A DNA stretch of 64,000 nt from contig NZ_JSFK01000023.1 of NCBI RefSeq assembly GCF_000783395.1, positions 124,001-188,000 on the forward strand. Direction: 5' to 3'. The translations under genes were made by a program, and so were the position numbers. Shown piece after piece: positions 32,855-43,720 of this stretch. Source of the stretch: Pseudomonas chlororaphis. Its GTDB lineage: Bacteria > Pseudomonadota > Gammaproteobacteria > Pseudomonadales > Pseudomonadaceae. Below the pieces are notes generated by a model. The model was given only the letters and a program-made list of their open reading frames with translations, made no database searches and was not told the origin of the DNA. Within the stretch, counting starts at the first letter, position 1; every line of letters starts with the position of its first letter.

Positions 32855-34426
32855 ATGATGGCCGAATCCCGCCGTGGTGTTATCTGCTCGCCCCACCCCG
32901 AAGCCAGTGCCGCCGGCCTGCGCATACTCGATGAGGGCGGTACGGCAATTGACGCGATGCTCGCTGCCAGCGCCGTGCTGGGCGTGGTGTATCCGCACAT
33001 GACCGGGCTGGGGGGCGATGCCTTGTGGCTGCTGCATGATGGACAGGTGCGCACCATCATGGGGATCGGCCAGGCTGGTCAGCGTTTACCCGGCAGCGGC
33101 CGCATTGATCTGCGCGGGCCGAGCAGCGTCGCCACCACGGCCGGGGCGCTGGCGAGTTGGCGCACGGCGCAACGGATCAGCGCTGGCGAATGGAGTTCAC
33201 GCCTGGGCTGGCGCCAGTTGCTCGCCGACGCGGCGCACATCGCTCGCGCCGGGGTGCCGGTCTCGGCGTCGCAACTGTTCTGGCAAAGCCACCGCGAGGC
33301 ATTGATCGACACCCTTCCCGACCTGCATGCCCTGTGCAAGACCGAGGACCGCTGGCTGCGTGAAGGCGATGTCCTGCGCCAGCCACGCCTGGCCAATACC
33401 CTGGAGCAACTGGCCCGAAACGGCATCAGCGACTTCTATCAAGGCGAACTGGCTCAAGCCTTCGCCGAGCAATTCACGCGACTGGATTGCGGCCTGACTC
33501 TGGCCGATCTGCAAGCCACTGACGCCGAGGAAGCGGCGCCGCTGTCGATCCGCTATCGCCAGGGACGCCTGTTCAATATCGCCCCGCCCTGCCAGGGCCT
33601 GTACACGCTGCAGGCCATGCTCGCCCTCGGCGAGCGCGATCTGGCTGCGTGCGGTAACGGCACGGTTGCCTACTATCACCATTTGGTCGAAGCGATCAAA
33701 CAGGGCTTGCTGCGACGCAACGCCGAGCTGCATGACCCGCGCCGCTCGGACTGGAATTTCGCCGCAACGCTGAACGCAGAGGCGGCCGCCGGTTATGCCG
33801 CGTACATCAACCCGCAACAGGCACAACCGTGGAATGAACCGGGACGCCCGGCCGATACCGCGTGGATGGCCGCCACTGATGCCGAAGGCCGCACCGCCTG
33901 CCTGATCCAGAGTCTGTTTCATGACTTCGGTTCTGGCGTGGTGATGGGCGACACCGGAGTGTTATGGCAAAACCGCGCCGCCGGTTTCAGCAGCGCAGCG
34001 GATCATCCGAACGCCTGGGCGCCGGGCGCGCGTCCGGCACACACGCTCAATCCATCCTGCTACATCGCCGACGACGGCCGCCGAATGTTCTTCGGCACGC
34101 AGGGTGGCGATGGTCAACCGCAGACCCAACTGGTGCTCGCCACGCAGTTGATCGACTTCGCTCAACCCATCGACCACGCGTTGCGCACCCCGCGCTTTCT
34201 GCTGGGACGCAGCTTCTTCGACGGCACCGACAACCTCAAGCTGGAAGCCGATGTCGGTGACGCGGTGATCAGCGGTCTCGCCGCCCTCGGCCACGGTGTG
34301 GAATCCATCGCCCCGCTCAATGCCTACACCGGCCAGGCCGGGATTATCGCGGTGTATCCCGATGGCCGTCGCCACGCGCAGCACGACCCGCGCGGCCAGG
34401 GCTGCGCCTTGGGCCAGAGCGATTGA
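32855..34426 (+). CDS. Gamma-glutamyltransferase-like Ntn hydrolase
   Basis: A 523-residue member of the gamma-glutamyltransferase superfamily. Family features include the opening that resembles SPHPEASAAGLRILDEGG, the AAVLGVVYPHMTGLGGDA region and a C-terminal GTQGGDGQPQTQLVLA segment. In classical enzymes the chain is cut before a catalytic Thr in TTHxS; here the matching place reads D-T-A-W-M, with T335 the best candidate nucleophile, so the family is the divergent YwrD-like type. No signal peptide is seen, suggesting a cytoplasmic enzyme. AAGGA precedes the ATG. It is followed by a GntR-type regulator. It may hydrolyse a gamma-glutamyl or acyl-amide compound brought in by the nearby transporters; the substrate is not known. 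Confidence 0.85.
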   Translation: MMAESRRGVICSPHPEASAAGLRILDEGGTAIDAMLAASAVLGVVYPHMTGLGGDALWLLHDGQVRTIMGIGQAGQRLPGSGRIDLRGPSSVATTAGALASWRTAQRISAGEWSSRLGWRQLLADAAHIARAGVPVSASQLFWQSHREALIDTLPDLHALCKTEDRWLREGDVLRQPRLANTLEQLARNGISDFYQGELAQAFAEQFTRLDCGLTLADLQATDAEEAAPLSIRYRQGRLFNIAPPCQGLYTLQAMLALGERDLAACGNGTVAYYHHLVEAIKQGLLRRNAELHDPRRSDWNFAATLNAEAAAGYAAYINPQQAQPWNEPGRPADTAWMAATDAEGRTACLIQSLFHDFGSGVVMGDTGVLWQNRAAGFSSAADHPNAWAPGARPAHTLNPSCYIADDGRRMFFGTQGGDGQPQTQLVLATQLIDFAQPIDHALRTPRFLLGRSFFDGTDNLKLEADVGDAVISGLAALGHGVESIAPLNAYTGQAGIIAVYPDGRRHAQHDPRGQGCALGQSD

Positions 34427-34509
34427 GATCGGCGTTTGCCGGGCGCCCGACGCTGACGGATAATGCCCGCCGCATTCGCTTCTGCCGCGTCGCCGCCATA
34501 GAGGAACCG

Positions 34510-35205
34510 ATGGCCTCACAGACCGTTACCGCCAAGCAACTCGAAGTCCAGCGCATCGTCGATGTGCTGTCCAGGGCCATCGCCCAGCATCGGCTGAAAC
34601 CCGGCACGCGGCTGATCGAGGCGCAAATCGTCGAGACCCTGCAAGCCAACCGCAACCATGTCCAGGTGGCGCTCCAGCGCCTGGCGATGCAGCGCATCAT
34701 CACCATCGAGCCGAACCGTGGCGCCATGGTGTCACAGCCCAGCGCGCGGGAGGCCCGGGAAGTCTTCGCCGCGCGCCGGGCCATTGAACGGGCGATTGTC
34801 GAGTGCATCACCCCGGCGATCATGCAAAAACAGCACGAACGCATCAGCCGTCACCTGAACAATGAACGCGCCGCCACCAACGCCACCGACCGCCGTGCCA
34901 TCGTCCGTGAGTTGAGCGAGTTCCACCTGATGCTCGGCGAGATCTGCGGCAACACCGTACTCAGCGAAATCCTCGCCAACCTGATGGTGCGCAGCTCGCT
35001 GATCGTCGCCCTGTACCAGCGCAATGATGTGCCGTCCTGTGCGTCGGACGAACATCAGGACATCATCACCGCGCTGCAGCAGGGCGAGCGTGACAAGGCC
35101 GTGGCGGTAATGCTGGAACACCTCGACGAGCTGGAAGCCCAGCTCGCTCTGGAACAACAGCCCGAACCGGACATCAATCTGCGCGAAGCCCTCGCCGGAC
35201 TCTGA
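34510..35205 (+). CDS. GntR family transcriptional regulator, FCD (FadR/VanR) subfamily
   Basis: A 231-residue regulator: winged helix about 10-75 (the segment ending LKPGTRLIEAQIVETLQ, then NRNHVQVALQRLAMQ) and an all-helical FCD ligand domain about 85-215, with the metal-binding histidine pattern (EFHLMLGEICGN and SDEHQDII). The ATG at 34510 has GAGG nine bases upstream; the open frame runs 29 codons further up but without a good site. It ends exactly where the convergent amidohydrolase gene ends. It most likely controls the surrounding uptake genes through the ATTGCTAGCAAT-like palindromes. Confidence 0.92.
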   Translation: MASQTVTAKQLEVQRIVDVLSRAIAQHRLKPGTRLIEAQIVETLQANRNHVQVALQRLAMQRIITIEPNRGAMVSQPSAREAREVFAARRAIERAIVECITPAIMQKQHERISRHLNNERAATNATDRRAIVRELSEFHLMLGEICGNTVLSEILANLMVRSSLIVALYQRNDVPSCASDEHQDIITALQQGERDKAVAVMLEHLDELEAQLALEQQPEPDINLREALAGL

Positions 35206-36407
35206 TCAGTCTGGCCGGCAGATCTGCGGCAAGCGTCGTTCGAAAGTCTGCCGCCCGGCCTTGAAGCCCATCAGTGGCGCACTGATGCGCGCCACCACTG
35301 CGCCCGGCGTCGGCGCCTCGAACACCAGAAAGTCTGCGCGACAGCCCGGCTCCAGCCCGTAATCGGTCAGACGCAAGAGGCGCGCGGACTCATTCGAGAC
35401 CCAATCCAGGCATCGCTGCAACTGCACTTCGGTGCCCAACTGGCTGACGTTGGCAAACAGGTTGGCCTGACGCACCAGCGACGCATCGCCGTAGGGCGTA
35501 AACGGGTTGCCGAGGTTGTTGGTGGAGATCGAACAGGTCACCCCGCATTCGTGCAGTTGTTGCAGCGGAGCCAGCCCACGCGGTTTGTTGTGAAACTGGT
35601 CGCGCCCAGTGAGAAACAGATCCGTGGACGGCAGGCAGGTGACCTGCACCCCGGCCACCGCCAGCGCCTGACCGATCTCGCGCAGATGCGCCAGCGGCAA
35701 CGCCGAGAGTTTGGTGACATGGCCGATGGTTACCCGCCCGCCCCAGCCATGTATTTCGGTGCAGCGGATCACCTCCGGCACGGTCATGCCGGCCGGGTCC
35801 AGGTCAAAATCCAGATGCAGATCGAGATCACGGTCGTAGTGCACCGCCAGTTCGAACAAGCGGCGAATCTGCGCCGCCGGATCGCGATCCATATACGGAC
35901 AGCCGCCCAGCACTTCGGCGCCCTGCTCCAGCGCTGCGCACAGCAACGCTTCGGTACCGGGGTTATCGAGCAGACCTTCCTGGGGAAATACGCACAGTTC
36001 AAGGGAGATCGCCCAGGCGTAATCCGCCTGTAAACGACGGATCGCATTGAACCCGACCAGACCGATCTGCGGGTCGAGTTCGACGTGGGTGCGCATGTGC
36101 ATCGTGCCCTGGACGATGGCCTGCTCCAGCACCGCCGCCCCGCGTTGATAGACGTCCTGTTCGGTGAAGCCGGCCTTGGCGAGCCGCGTTTGCGCGATGG
36201 CTTCGGCCAGCGTCCCGGCCTGCAACTGGCAGCGTTCGAGGATGCAGGCCTTGTCCAGATGAATGTGGGTTTCGACCAGCCCCGGGTGCAGATAACCGTC
36301 ACCGATATCGAGGGTTGTGCACGCTTCGCCGGGAATCGGCGCGGCGACAAAAAAGCCGTCGCGCACATACCGTTCACCACAGCGAGCGCCGATGATTTTC
36401 AAGGTTT

Positions 36408-36411
<4 letters not shown>
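35206..36411 (-). CDS. Amidohydrolase family protein, cytosine-deaminase-like, with altered catalytic residues
   Basis: A 401-residue amidohydrolase of the CodA/AtzC branch, which usually deaminates or hydrolyses cyclic or substituted amines with one metal. Metal ligands H49-I-H51 (in HIHLDK), H199 and H231 are present. Two positions differ from the usual family: the Glu expected three residues after H199 is Phe202 (HLDF rather than HxDE), and the metal-binding Asp expected in a [ST]DN motif is Asn298 (STNNLGNPF). Activity may therefore be unusual or lost. Its ATG overlaps the stop of the ABC transporter fusion gene (ATGA), so it is the last gene of the liv-type operon and probably acts on the imported compound. 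Confidence 0.87.
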
Positions 36412-38899
<2,488 letters not shown>

Positions 38900-38903
<4 letters not shown>

Positions 38904-39769
38904 ACTTTCACCCACGATTTAAGGCCGAACAGGCCATCCGGACGGATCGCCAGCGTCACGATGACCAGGGCGAAGGTAAAAATCTGGGTGAAGGCCGAGC
39001 CGAAATACAGCGTCACCAACGCTTCCACCAGACCAAACAGCAGACCGGCGCCAAACACCCCGCCGGCACTGGCGATGCCGCCGAGGATCGCCACGGCAAA
39101 GGCCTTGAGGCCGAACAAGGTGCCCATATCGGCGTTGACGCTGAACAACGGCGCGATCAACAGCCCGGCGACCGCAGCGAACACGGTCGACACGGCGAAC
39201 GACACCGCCACCACCCGCTTCACGCGGATACCCATCAGCATCGCGGCTTGCGGATTCTGCACACAGGCTTCGAGCACCTTGCCCAGCCGCGTGTGGCGCC
39301 GCACCAGCCACAGCGCCAGCGCCACGCCGGCACCGATCAGCGGGATCAACAGTTGCAACAGCGTCACCTGACTGCCGGCCAGTTGCACGCTGTGCTCGGT
39401 CAACACGCTGACGAACTGGCGAGGTTCCTTGCCGAACGTGAACAACACCAGGTTGTCGACCAGAATGCCGCCGGCGACCGTTGCCATCAGCCATGCCTGT
39501 GAGCCGCGAGAATGGAATGGGCGCACCAGAAAGCGCTCGATGACCAGCCCGTAGACGGCCGCCAGCGCCAGTGCCGCCGGGAACGCCAGCCACGCCGGCC
39601 AGTGCCAGGTCACGCTGAAGCTGTAACCCAGCACCGCACCGAGCATCATTGCGCTGCCCTGAGCAAAATTGACCGTGCGCGACACGACGTAAGTGATGTG
39701 GAAGCCGAGGGCGAGCAAGGCATACATGCTGCCCAGGCCCAGCCCGGAGAGAAGTGTGGTAGTGATCAT
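38900..39769 (-). CDS. Branched-chain amino acid-type ABC transporter permease (LivH-like)
   Basis: A 289-residue inner-membrane permease with about eight hydrophobic segments. LivH family signatures are the start (GLGLGSMYALLALGFHI), the segment around VNFAQGSAMMLGA, and GLKAFAVAILGGIASAGGV near residue 220. A strong ribosome site, GGAGGA, precedes the ATG. It lies between the livK-like and the fused livM-livG-livF genes and should pair with the permease half of the fusion to form the membrane channel. Confidence 0.94.
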
Positions 39770-39817
39770 GCAAAATCCTCCGACCGGCGCGCATCCGCAC
39801 GCCGGCGTGGGCAGGCT

Positions 39818-40993
39818 TCAGGGAGCGACGGGAACGATGCGGTCACCGTCGAAACGGGTGAACACGTAGTCTTGCGGGCCGAGGGCATCGTGACGGCTGG
39901 TGCTAAAGGGTTGGCGATAGTCCTTGATCAGTCCGTCGTAGTTCTGGATGCCATAGAAACCGTCGCGCACCGCTTTGCCATCGATGCTGCCTGCCGCGGC
40001 GATAGCCAGGGCACTCAGGTGCAAAGCGTCGTAGGCGTTGGCGATGCCCACTGCCGGGGTTACATCGGCCAGGGTCTTGACCGCATAACGCTGTTTGAGC
40101 GCCGCCAGCACCGCATCGCCACGGGGCGAGTTTTTCTCGGTAAAAACATAGGTCTGGATGAAATGCACGCGTCCGGCATTGGCGCCTGCCAGTTCGCCGA
40201 AGCGTCCGCCCGCCGGCCCCCAGTGCGACACCACCGGCACGGTCCAGCCCATGCGATCGAGGGACTTGACCACCTGCGCCGACGGCCCGACGTTGCCCAC
40301 CAGCAACAGGCTGTCGGCACCGGCCTCCTTGAGCCGCGCCAGTTGTGGCACCACGTCGAGATCGCTGTCCTGAATCCGTTCGACGCCGGCGTTCGGCAAG
40401 CCGCGCTTTTCCAGTGCACGCTTGAATCCGGCCTCGTTGGATTCGCCCCACGGGTTGTTGATGAGGATCAGGCCGGGCTTCTTCATGCCCTGGGTGCGCA
40501 CGCCGTAATCCACCAGTGCTTCGTCCACCAGTTCATCGACCGCCGAAACGCGGAACACATAATTGTCCGCCGCGCCGTTCTCGGTGATTTTGGTGCCGGC
40601 GGCCCAGATGCCCATGAACGGCACCTTCAGCTGATTTGCCAGCGGCACAATCGCCAGCGACACCGGTGTGTCGAGGCCGCCGAACAGCAGCGTGACCTTT
40701 TCCCGCTGAATCAGCTCGCGCGCCGCCAGCATGCCTTTGGACGGATTGCTTTCATCGTCACGGCGCACCAGTTCCAGCGGCCGGCCGAGCACCCCGCCAG
40801 CGGCGTTGACCTCATCGATGGCAATACTCAAGCCACGCGTCAGCGCCTCGCCGGACTTCGCCGACTGTCCCGACAACGCAGCCACCAGGCCTACCTTGAT
40901 CGGTTCAACGGCCTGCGCCGTGGTGGTCATCAGCAACGTGGTGAAGGCTGCGCAAGGCAGCAGACGTTTGAGCGAAAAGCGCGTCGGCAACAT
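39818..40993 (-). CDS. Branched-chain amino acid-type ABC transporter substrate-binding protein (LivK-like)
   Basis: A 391-residue periplasmic binding protein of the peripla_BP_6/LivJ-K type. A signal peptide ends about residue 28 (TTAQA), followed by IKVGLVAALSGQSAKSGEA and the typical AIDEVNAAGGVLGRPLEL. AGGAG precedes the ATG. It is the first gene of the liv-type operon. Copies of the ATTGCTAGCAAT-like palindrome lie 35 and 192 bases upstream. The ligand is unknown; presence of an amidohydrolase in the operon suggests an amide or amine rather than a plain amino acid. Confidence 0.93.
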   Translation of the reverse strand: MLPTRFSLKRLLPCAAFTTLLMTTTAQAVEPIKVGLVAALSGQSAKSGEALTRGLSIAIDEVNAAGGVLGRPLELVRRDDESNPSKGMLAARELIQREKVTLLFGGLDTPVSLAIVPLANQLKVPFMGIWAAGTKITENGAADNYVFRVSAVDELVDEALVDYGVRTQGMKKPGLILINNPWGESNEAGFKRALEKRGLPNAGVERIQDSDLDVVPQLARLKEAGADSLLLVGNVGPSAQVVKSLDRMGWTVPVVSHWGPAGGRFGELAGANAGRVHFIQTYVFTEKNSPRGDAVLAALKQRYAVKTLADVTPAVGIANAYDALHLSALAIAAAGSIDGKAVRDGFYGIQNYDGLIKDYRQPFSTSRHDALGPQDYVFTRFDGDRIVPVAP

Positions 40994-41445
40994 TGTTATT
41001 CTCCTGAATGCGAGTGTTCGTCAGAACATTGCTAGCAAACCTGATGCCACATGCGCGCGCCCCTGTTTTAGCGACCTCAAGCCACACAACCCAGTAAATA
41101 CGCACAGATTACGTGCAATGCGCACCACTTTCAGTCAGGCAGAGAATGACCTTTGAAGACAGCCAAGAATGCTGACAAGAGAGGATTGTTAGCAATCTGT
41201 GAACCAGGTACGCATACGGGCAAGCTGATATGGCTAAACAGCCTGAAACAATAAATCCGTGGCAGCCGCCGCCCTGCCAGATACACCCGCACCCGAGGCA
41301 GAGTGCCGTCTGCAGCGGCTAGCGGCAGCGCAAGCGGTTTTGCACACACGCTCACACCGCTTTAAAACCGCGATCCAGCGGCGCGCCCTTGGTATCATCG
41401 CCCACACTTTTTTGACGTTTTGATGACTTTGGAAGGTCTTTTTTT
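40994..41445. promoter_or_regulatory. Intergenic control region with two further GntR-type palindromes
   Basis: This 452-base gap separates the liv-type operon (left) from the sulfatase-fold gene (right). ATTGCTAGCAAA at 41028-41039 lies 35 bases upstream of the livK-like start, and ATTGTTAGCAAT at 41185-41196 lies further out; both match the sites near 32807-32840 in at least 11 of 12 positions of ATTGCTAGCAAT. GGAAGG at 41431 is the ribosome site of the GTG-started gene at 41446. No gene is evident in the rest. Confidence 0.6.
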
Positions 41446-43656
41446 GTGAGCGCTCTTTTTAACCGGTTGCGGCAGCCGCATGCCCGCCTCTTTTCGCTGA
41501 TTGTTCTGGTGCTGGTGGTGCCGGTGTGCCTGCGTGCGGCACTGGGCTGGTCGGCACCGTTGGGCTATTTGTCGGACCTGGCCATTGGCAGCCTGCTGGT
41601 GGTGTTGCTGCATCGCCGGGCGTGGTGGCTGGCCTTGCCGGTATTGCTGTTCTGGGGTTTGCTGGCGGTGGCGACCGCTGAACTGGTCAGCGCCGTCGGG
41701 CGTCTGCCGACGCCTTCCGACATTCATTACCTGATCGATCCGCAGTTCGTGGAAAATTCCACCGGTGGCGGGCTGGCGCATCCGGTATTGGGCATCACCT
41801 TGCTGCTGGCCCTGCTGTTCTGGTTGCTGACCCGGTTTGCCAACCGCGATCTACCGCGTCCGCCCTTGCCACGCGCCGCCTGGAGCGCACCGCTGGTGTT
41901 GTTCGCCGCGCACTGGGGCGCGCAGAACCTGTGGCCGAGCGAAGCCGATCCGTGGCGCCAGTACAACCTGCCGCACCAGTTGCTGGCCACTGAGGTCGCC
42001 GACCTGCAGATTCGTGGCGAGGAATGGCTGGACGGTGATGTCGAAGAACCCGCGCCGGCCATGGCCGGGCTCACCGACGTCGACCTCAATGGGCAGAAAC
42101 TGTTGGCCGCACCGGGGCAAGCGCGCAACGTACTGATCATCGCCCTGGAAGGCATTCCCGGTGCCTACATCCGCGCCAACCGCGAGGCGATTGGCAGCCA
42201 CTATCAGGAAGACCTGATGCCCAGCCTCAGCCGCTGGGCCGAGCGCGGCATGAACACCCCGGATTACGTGCTGCATACCCACCAGACCATTCGCGGTCTG
42301 TACTCCATGCTCTGCGGCGACTACGACAAACTCAACAACGGCACGCCCAAAGGCGTGGAGATGCTCACCCTCAACGAGCGCAATCAGGCCTGCCTGCCGG
42401 CGCAACTGCGTGAACACGGCTTCAGCACGCACTATCTGCAAGGTGCCGGGCTGCGCTTCATGGCCAAAGACAAGATCATGCCGCACATCGGTTTCGATGC
42501 GACTCATGGCCTGGAGTGGTTCAGCAACAGCAACTATCTGGAGTTCCCGTGGGGCAAGGATGACAAGGCGTTTTTCGAAGGCGCGCTGGACTATGTCGGC
42601 CAACTGAAAAAACAGAAAAAGCCGTGGATGCTCACGCTGCTGACCGTCGGCACCCATCAGCCCTACTCCGCTCCCGAGGAATACCTGGAGCGCTACGAAA
42701 CGCCGAAACAGGCCGCCGTCGGTTATCTCGACGATGCGCTGGAACAGTTTCTCAGCGGCCTCGAACGCCAGGGCGTTCTGAAAGACACGCTGGTGGTGAT
42801 CACCTCGGACGAATCCCACGGCATCGACGGCGTGCGACTGGCCTCTTCATGGGGCTTCAACCTGACCCTGGCACCGGAGCAGGCACAACTGCCACGGCTG
42901 AACAAAGGCGTGTATGGCCACGTCGATCTGAGCACCTCGATTCTCGATTACTTCGACTTGCCGGTGCCTTCCGCCCTGAGCGGTCGCTCGCTGTTTCGCG
43001 ACTACGACAGCGGCCGCGAAATCATGTCATTCACCAACGGCAAGCTGCGCTATCACAACGGTCAGGGGATCTTCTCCGAGTGCGACATGCCGCGTCGCTG
43101 CCGCTACTACGAAAGCGCCGGGTTCATCGCCGAAAGTGCCACCTATAAAGGCAACTACAGCGGCCACCCGGCCAGGCAGATCGCTGCCCGCGCCAATGCC
43201 CTCGACCTGTCGCTGCTGCGCACACCGCTCAATCACCGCTATCAATTCGGCAGCACCAACGTCATCCCGCTGCAAGCGCAGATCAAGGATGACTGGGCCG
43301 ATAACCTGATCGGCGCGCAATACCTGGAAATGCCCAAAGGCTCGCACACCCGCGTGCGCCTGACCGTGCGTTCAGTCGATCCGCAGCAGGCAGCGTACAT
43401 TCAGCTCAAGGCCAAGGAGTTTGAACAGGACGTGCAGATCGGTCTGCCACAGGAGATGGTGGCAACCGCCGACCAGCCACTGGAAATGAACTTCAGCTTC
43501 GACAACCCGCAAGAGCGCAAAGCGTTTTCTTTCCATTTGCTGGGGTATGGATTGGGTGCGGTTGAAGTGACGGACTTCAGTGTCATTACTGAATTGTCGG
43601 GGCAAGAGGATATTCTCGACGACGTGCCGGATGACGACACCGCCCAATCCACCTGA
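41446..43656 (+). CDS. LTA synthase family sulfatase-fold membrane enzyme (phosphoglycerol/phosphoethanolamine transferase-like)
   Basis: A 736-residue protein with four or five N-terminal membrane segments (to about residue 135) and a large periplasmic alkaline-phosphatase/sulfatase-fold domain. The metal-site segment NVLIIALEGIPGAYI, the catalytic threonine T281 in HQTIRGLYSMLCG and the late TSDESHG segment follow the LtaS/OpgB pattern; the last reads D-E-S-H instead of the usual S-D-H-G. A C-terminal region of about 120 residues beyond the enzyme fold is beta-like. It should transfer a lipid-derived phospho-head group to an envelope glycan or lipid. The GTG start with GGAAGG is chosen because it opens the first membrane segment. 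Acceptor unknown. Confidence 0.88.
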   Translation: MSALFNRLRQPHARLFSLIVLVLVVPVCLRAALGWSAPLGYLSDLAIGSLLVVLLHRRAWWLALPVLLFWGLLAVATAELVSAVGRLPTPSDIHYLIDPQFVENSTGGGLAHPVLGITLLLALLFWLLTRFANRDLPRPPLPRAAWSAPLVLFAAHWGAQNLWPSEADPWRQYNLPHQLLATEVADLQIRGEEWLDGDVEEPAPAMAGLTDVDLNGQKLLAAPGQARNVLIIALEGIPGAYIRANREAIGSHYQEDLMPSLSRWAERGMNTPDYVLHTHQTIRGLYSMLCGDYDKLNNGTPKGVEMLTLNERNQACLPAQLREHGFSTHYLQGAGLRFMAKDKIMPHIGFDATHGLEWFSNSNYLEFPWGKDDKAFFEGALDYVGQLKKQKKPWMLTLLTVGTHQPYSAPEEYLERYETPKQAAVGYLDDALEQFLSGLERQGVLKDTLVVITSDESHGIDGVRLASSWGFNLTLAPEQAQLPRLNKGVYGHVDLSTSILDYFDLPVPSALSGRSLFRDYDSGREIMSFTNGKLRYHNGQGIFSECDMPRRCRYYESAGFIAESATYKGNYSGHPARQIAARANALDLSLLRTPLNHRYQFGSTNVIPLQAQIKDDWADNLIGAQYLEMPKGSHTRVRLTVRSVDPQQAAYIQLKAKEFEQDVQIGLPQEMVATADQPLEMNFSFDNPQERKAFSFHLLGYGLGAVEVTDFSVITELSGQEDILDDVPDDDTAQST

Positions 43657-43669
43657 TCACGCCCGTGCA

Positions 43670-43702
43670 GGAGTTGCCGCAGGCTCGGGCCGCGGCAGCT
43701 CC
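43670..43702. terminator. Hairpin between convergent genes, REP-like
   Basis: GGAGTTGCCGC and GCGGCAGCTCC form an imperfect stem around a short GC-rich loop, between the stop codons of the sulfatase-fold gene and the convergent TonB receptor gene. It resembles a single Pseudomonas REP and could stop or stabilise both transcripts; no T-run follows. Confidence 0.55.
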
Positions 43703-43720
43703 AGTGGGAATCAGTGATTA

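Noticed and set aside
38904..38915. GTG start at 38915 for the transporter fusion
   Set aside because: The ATG at 38903 makes the usual ATGA overlap with livH and adds no loss of the first membrane segment.
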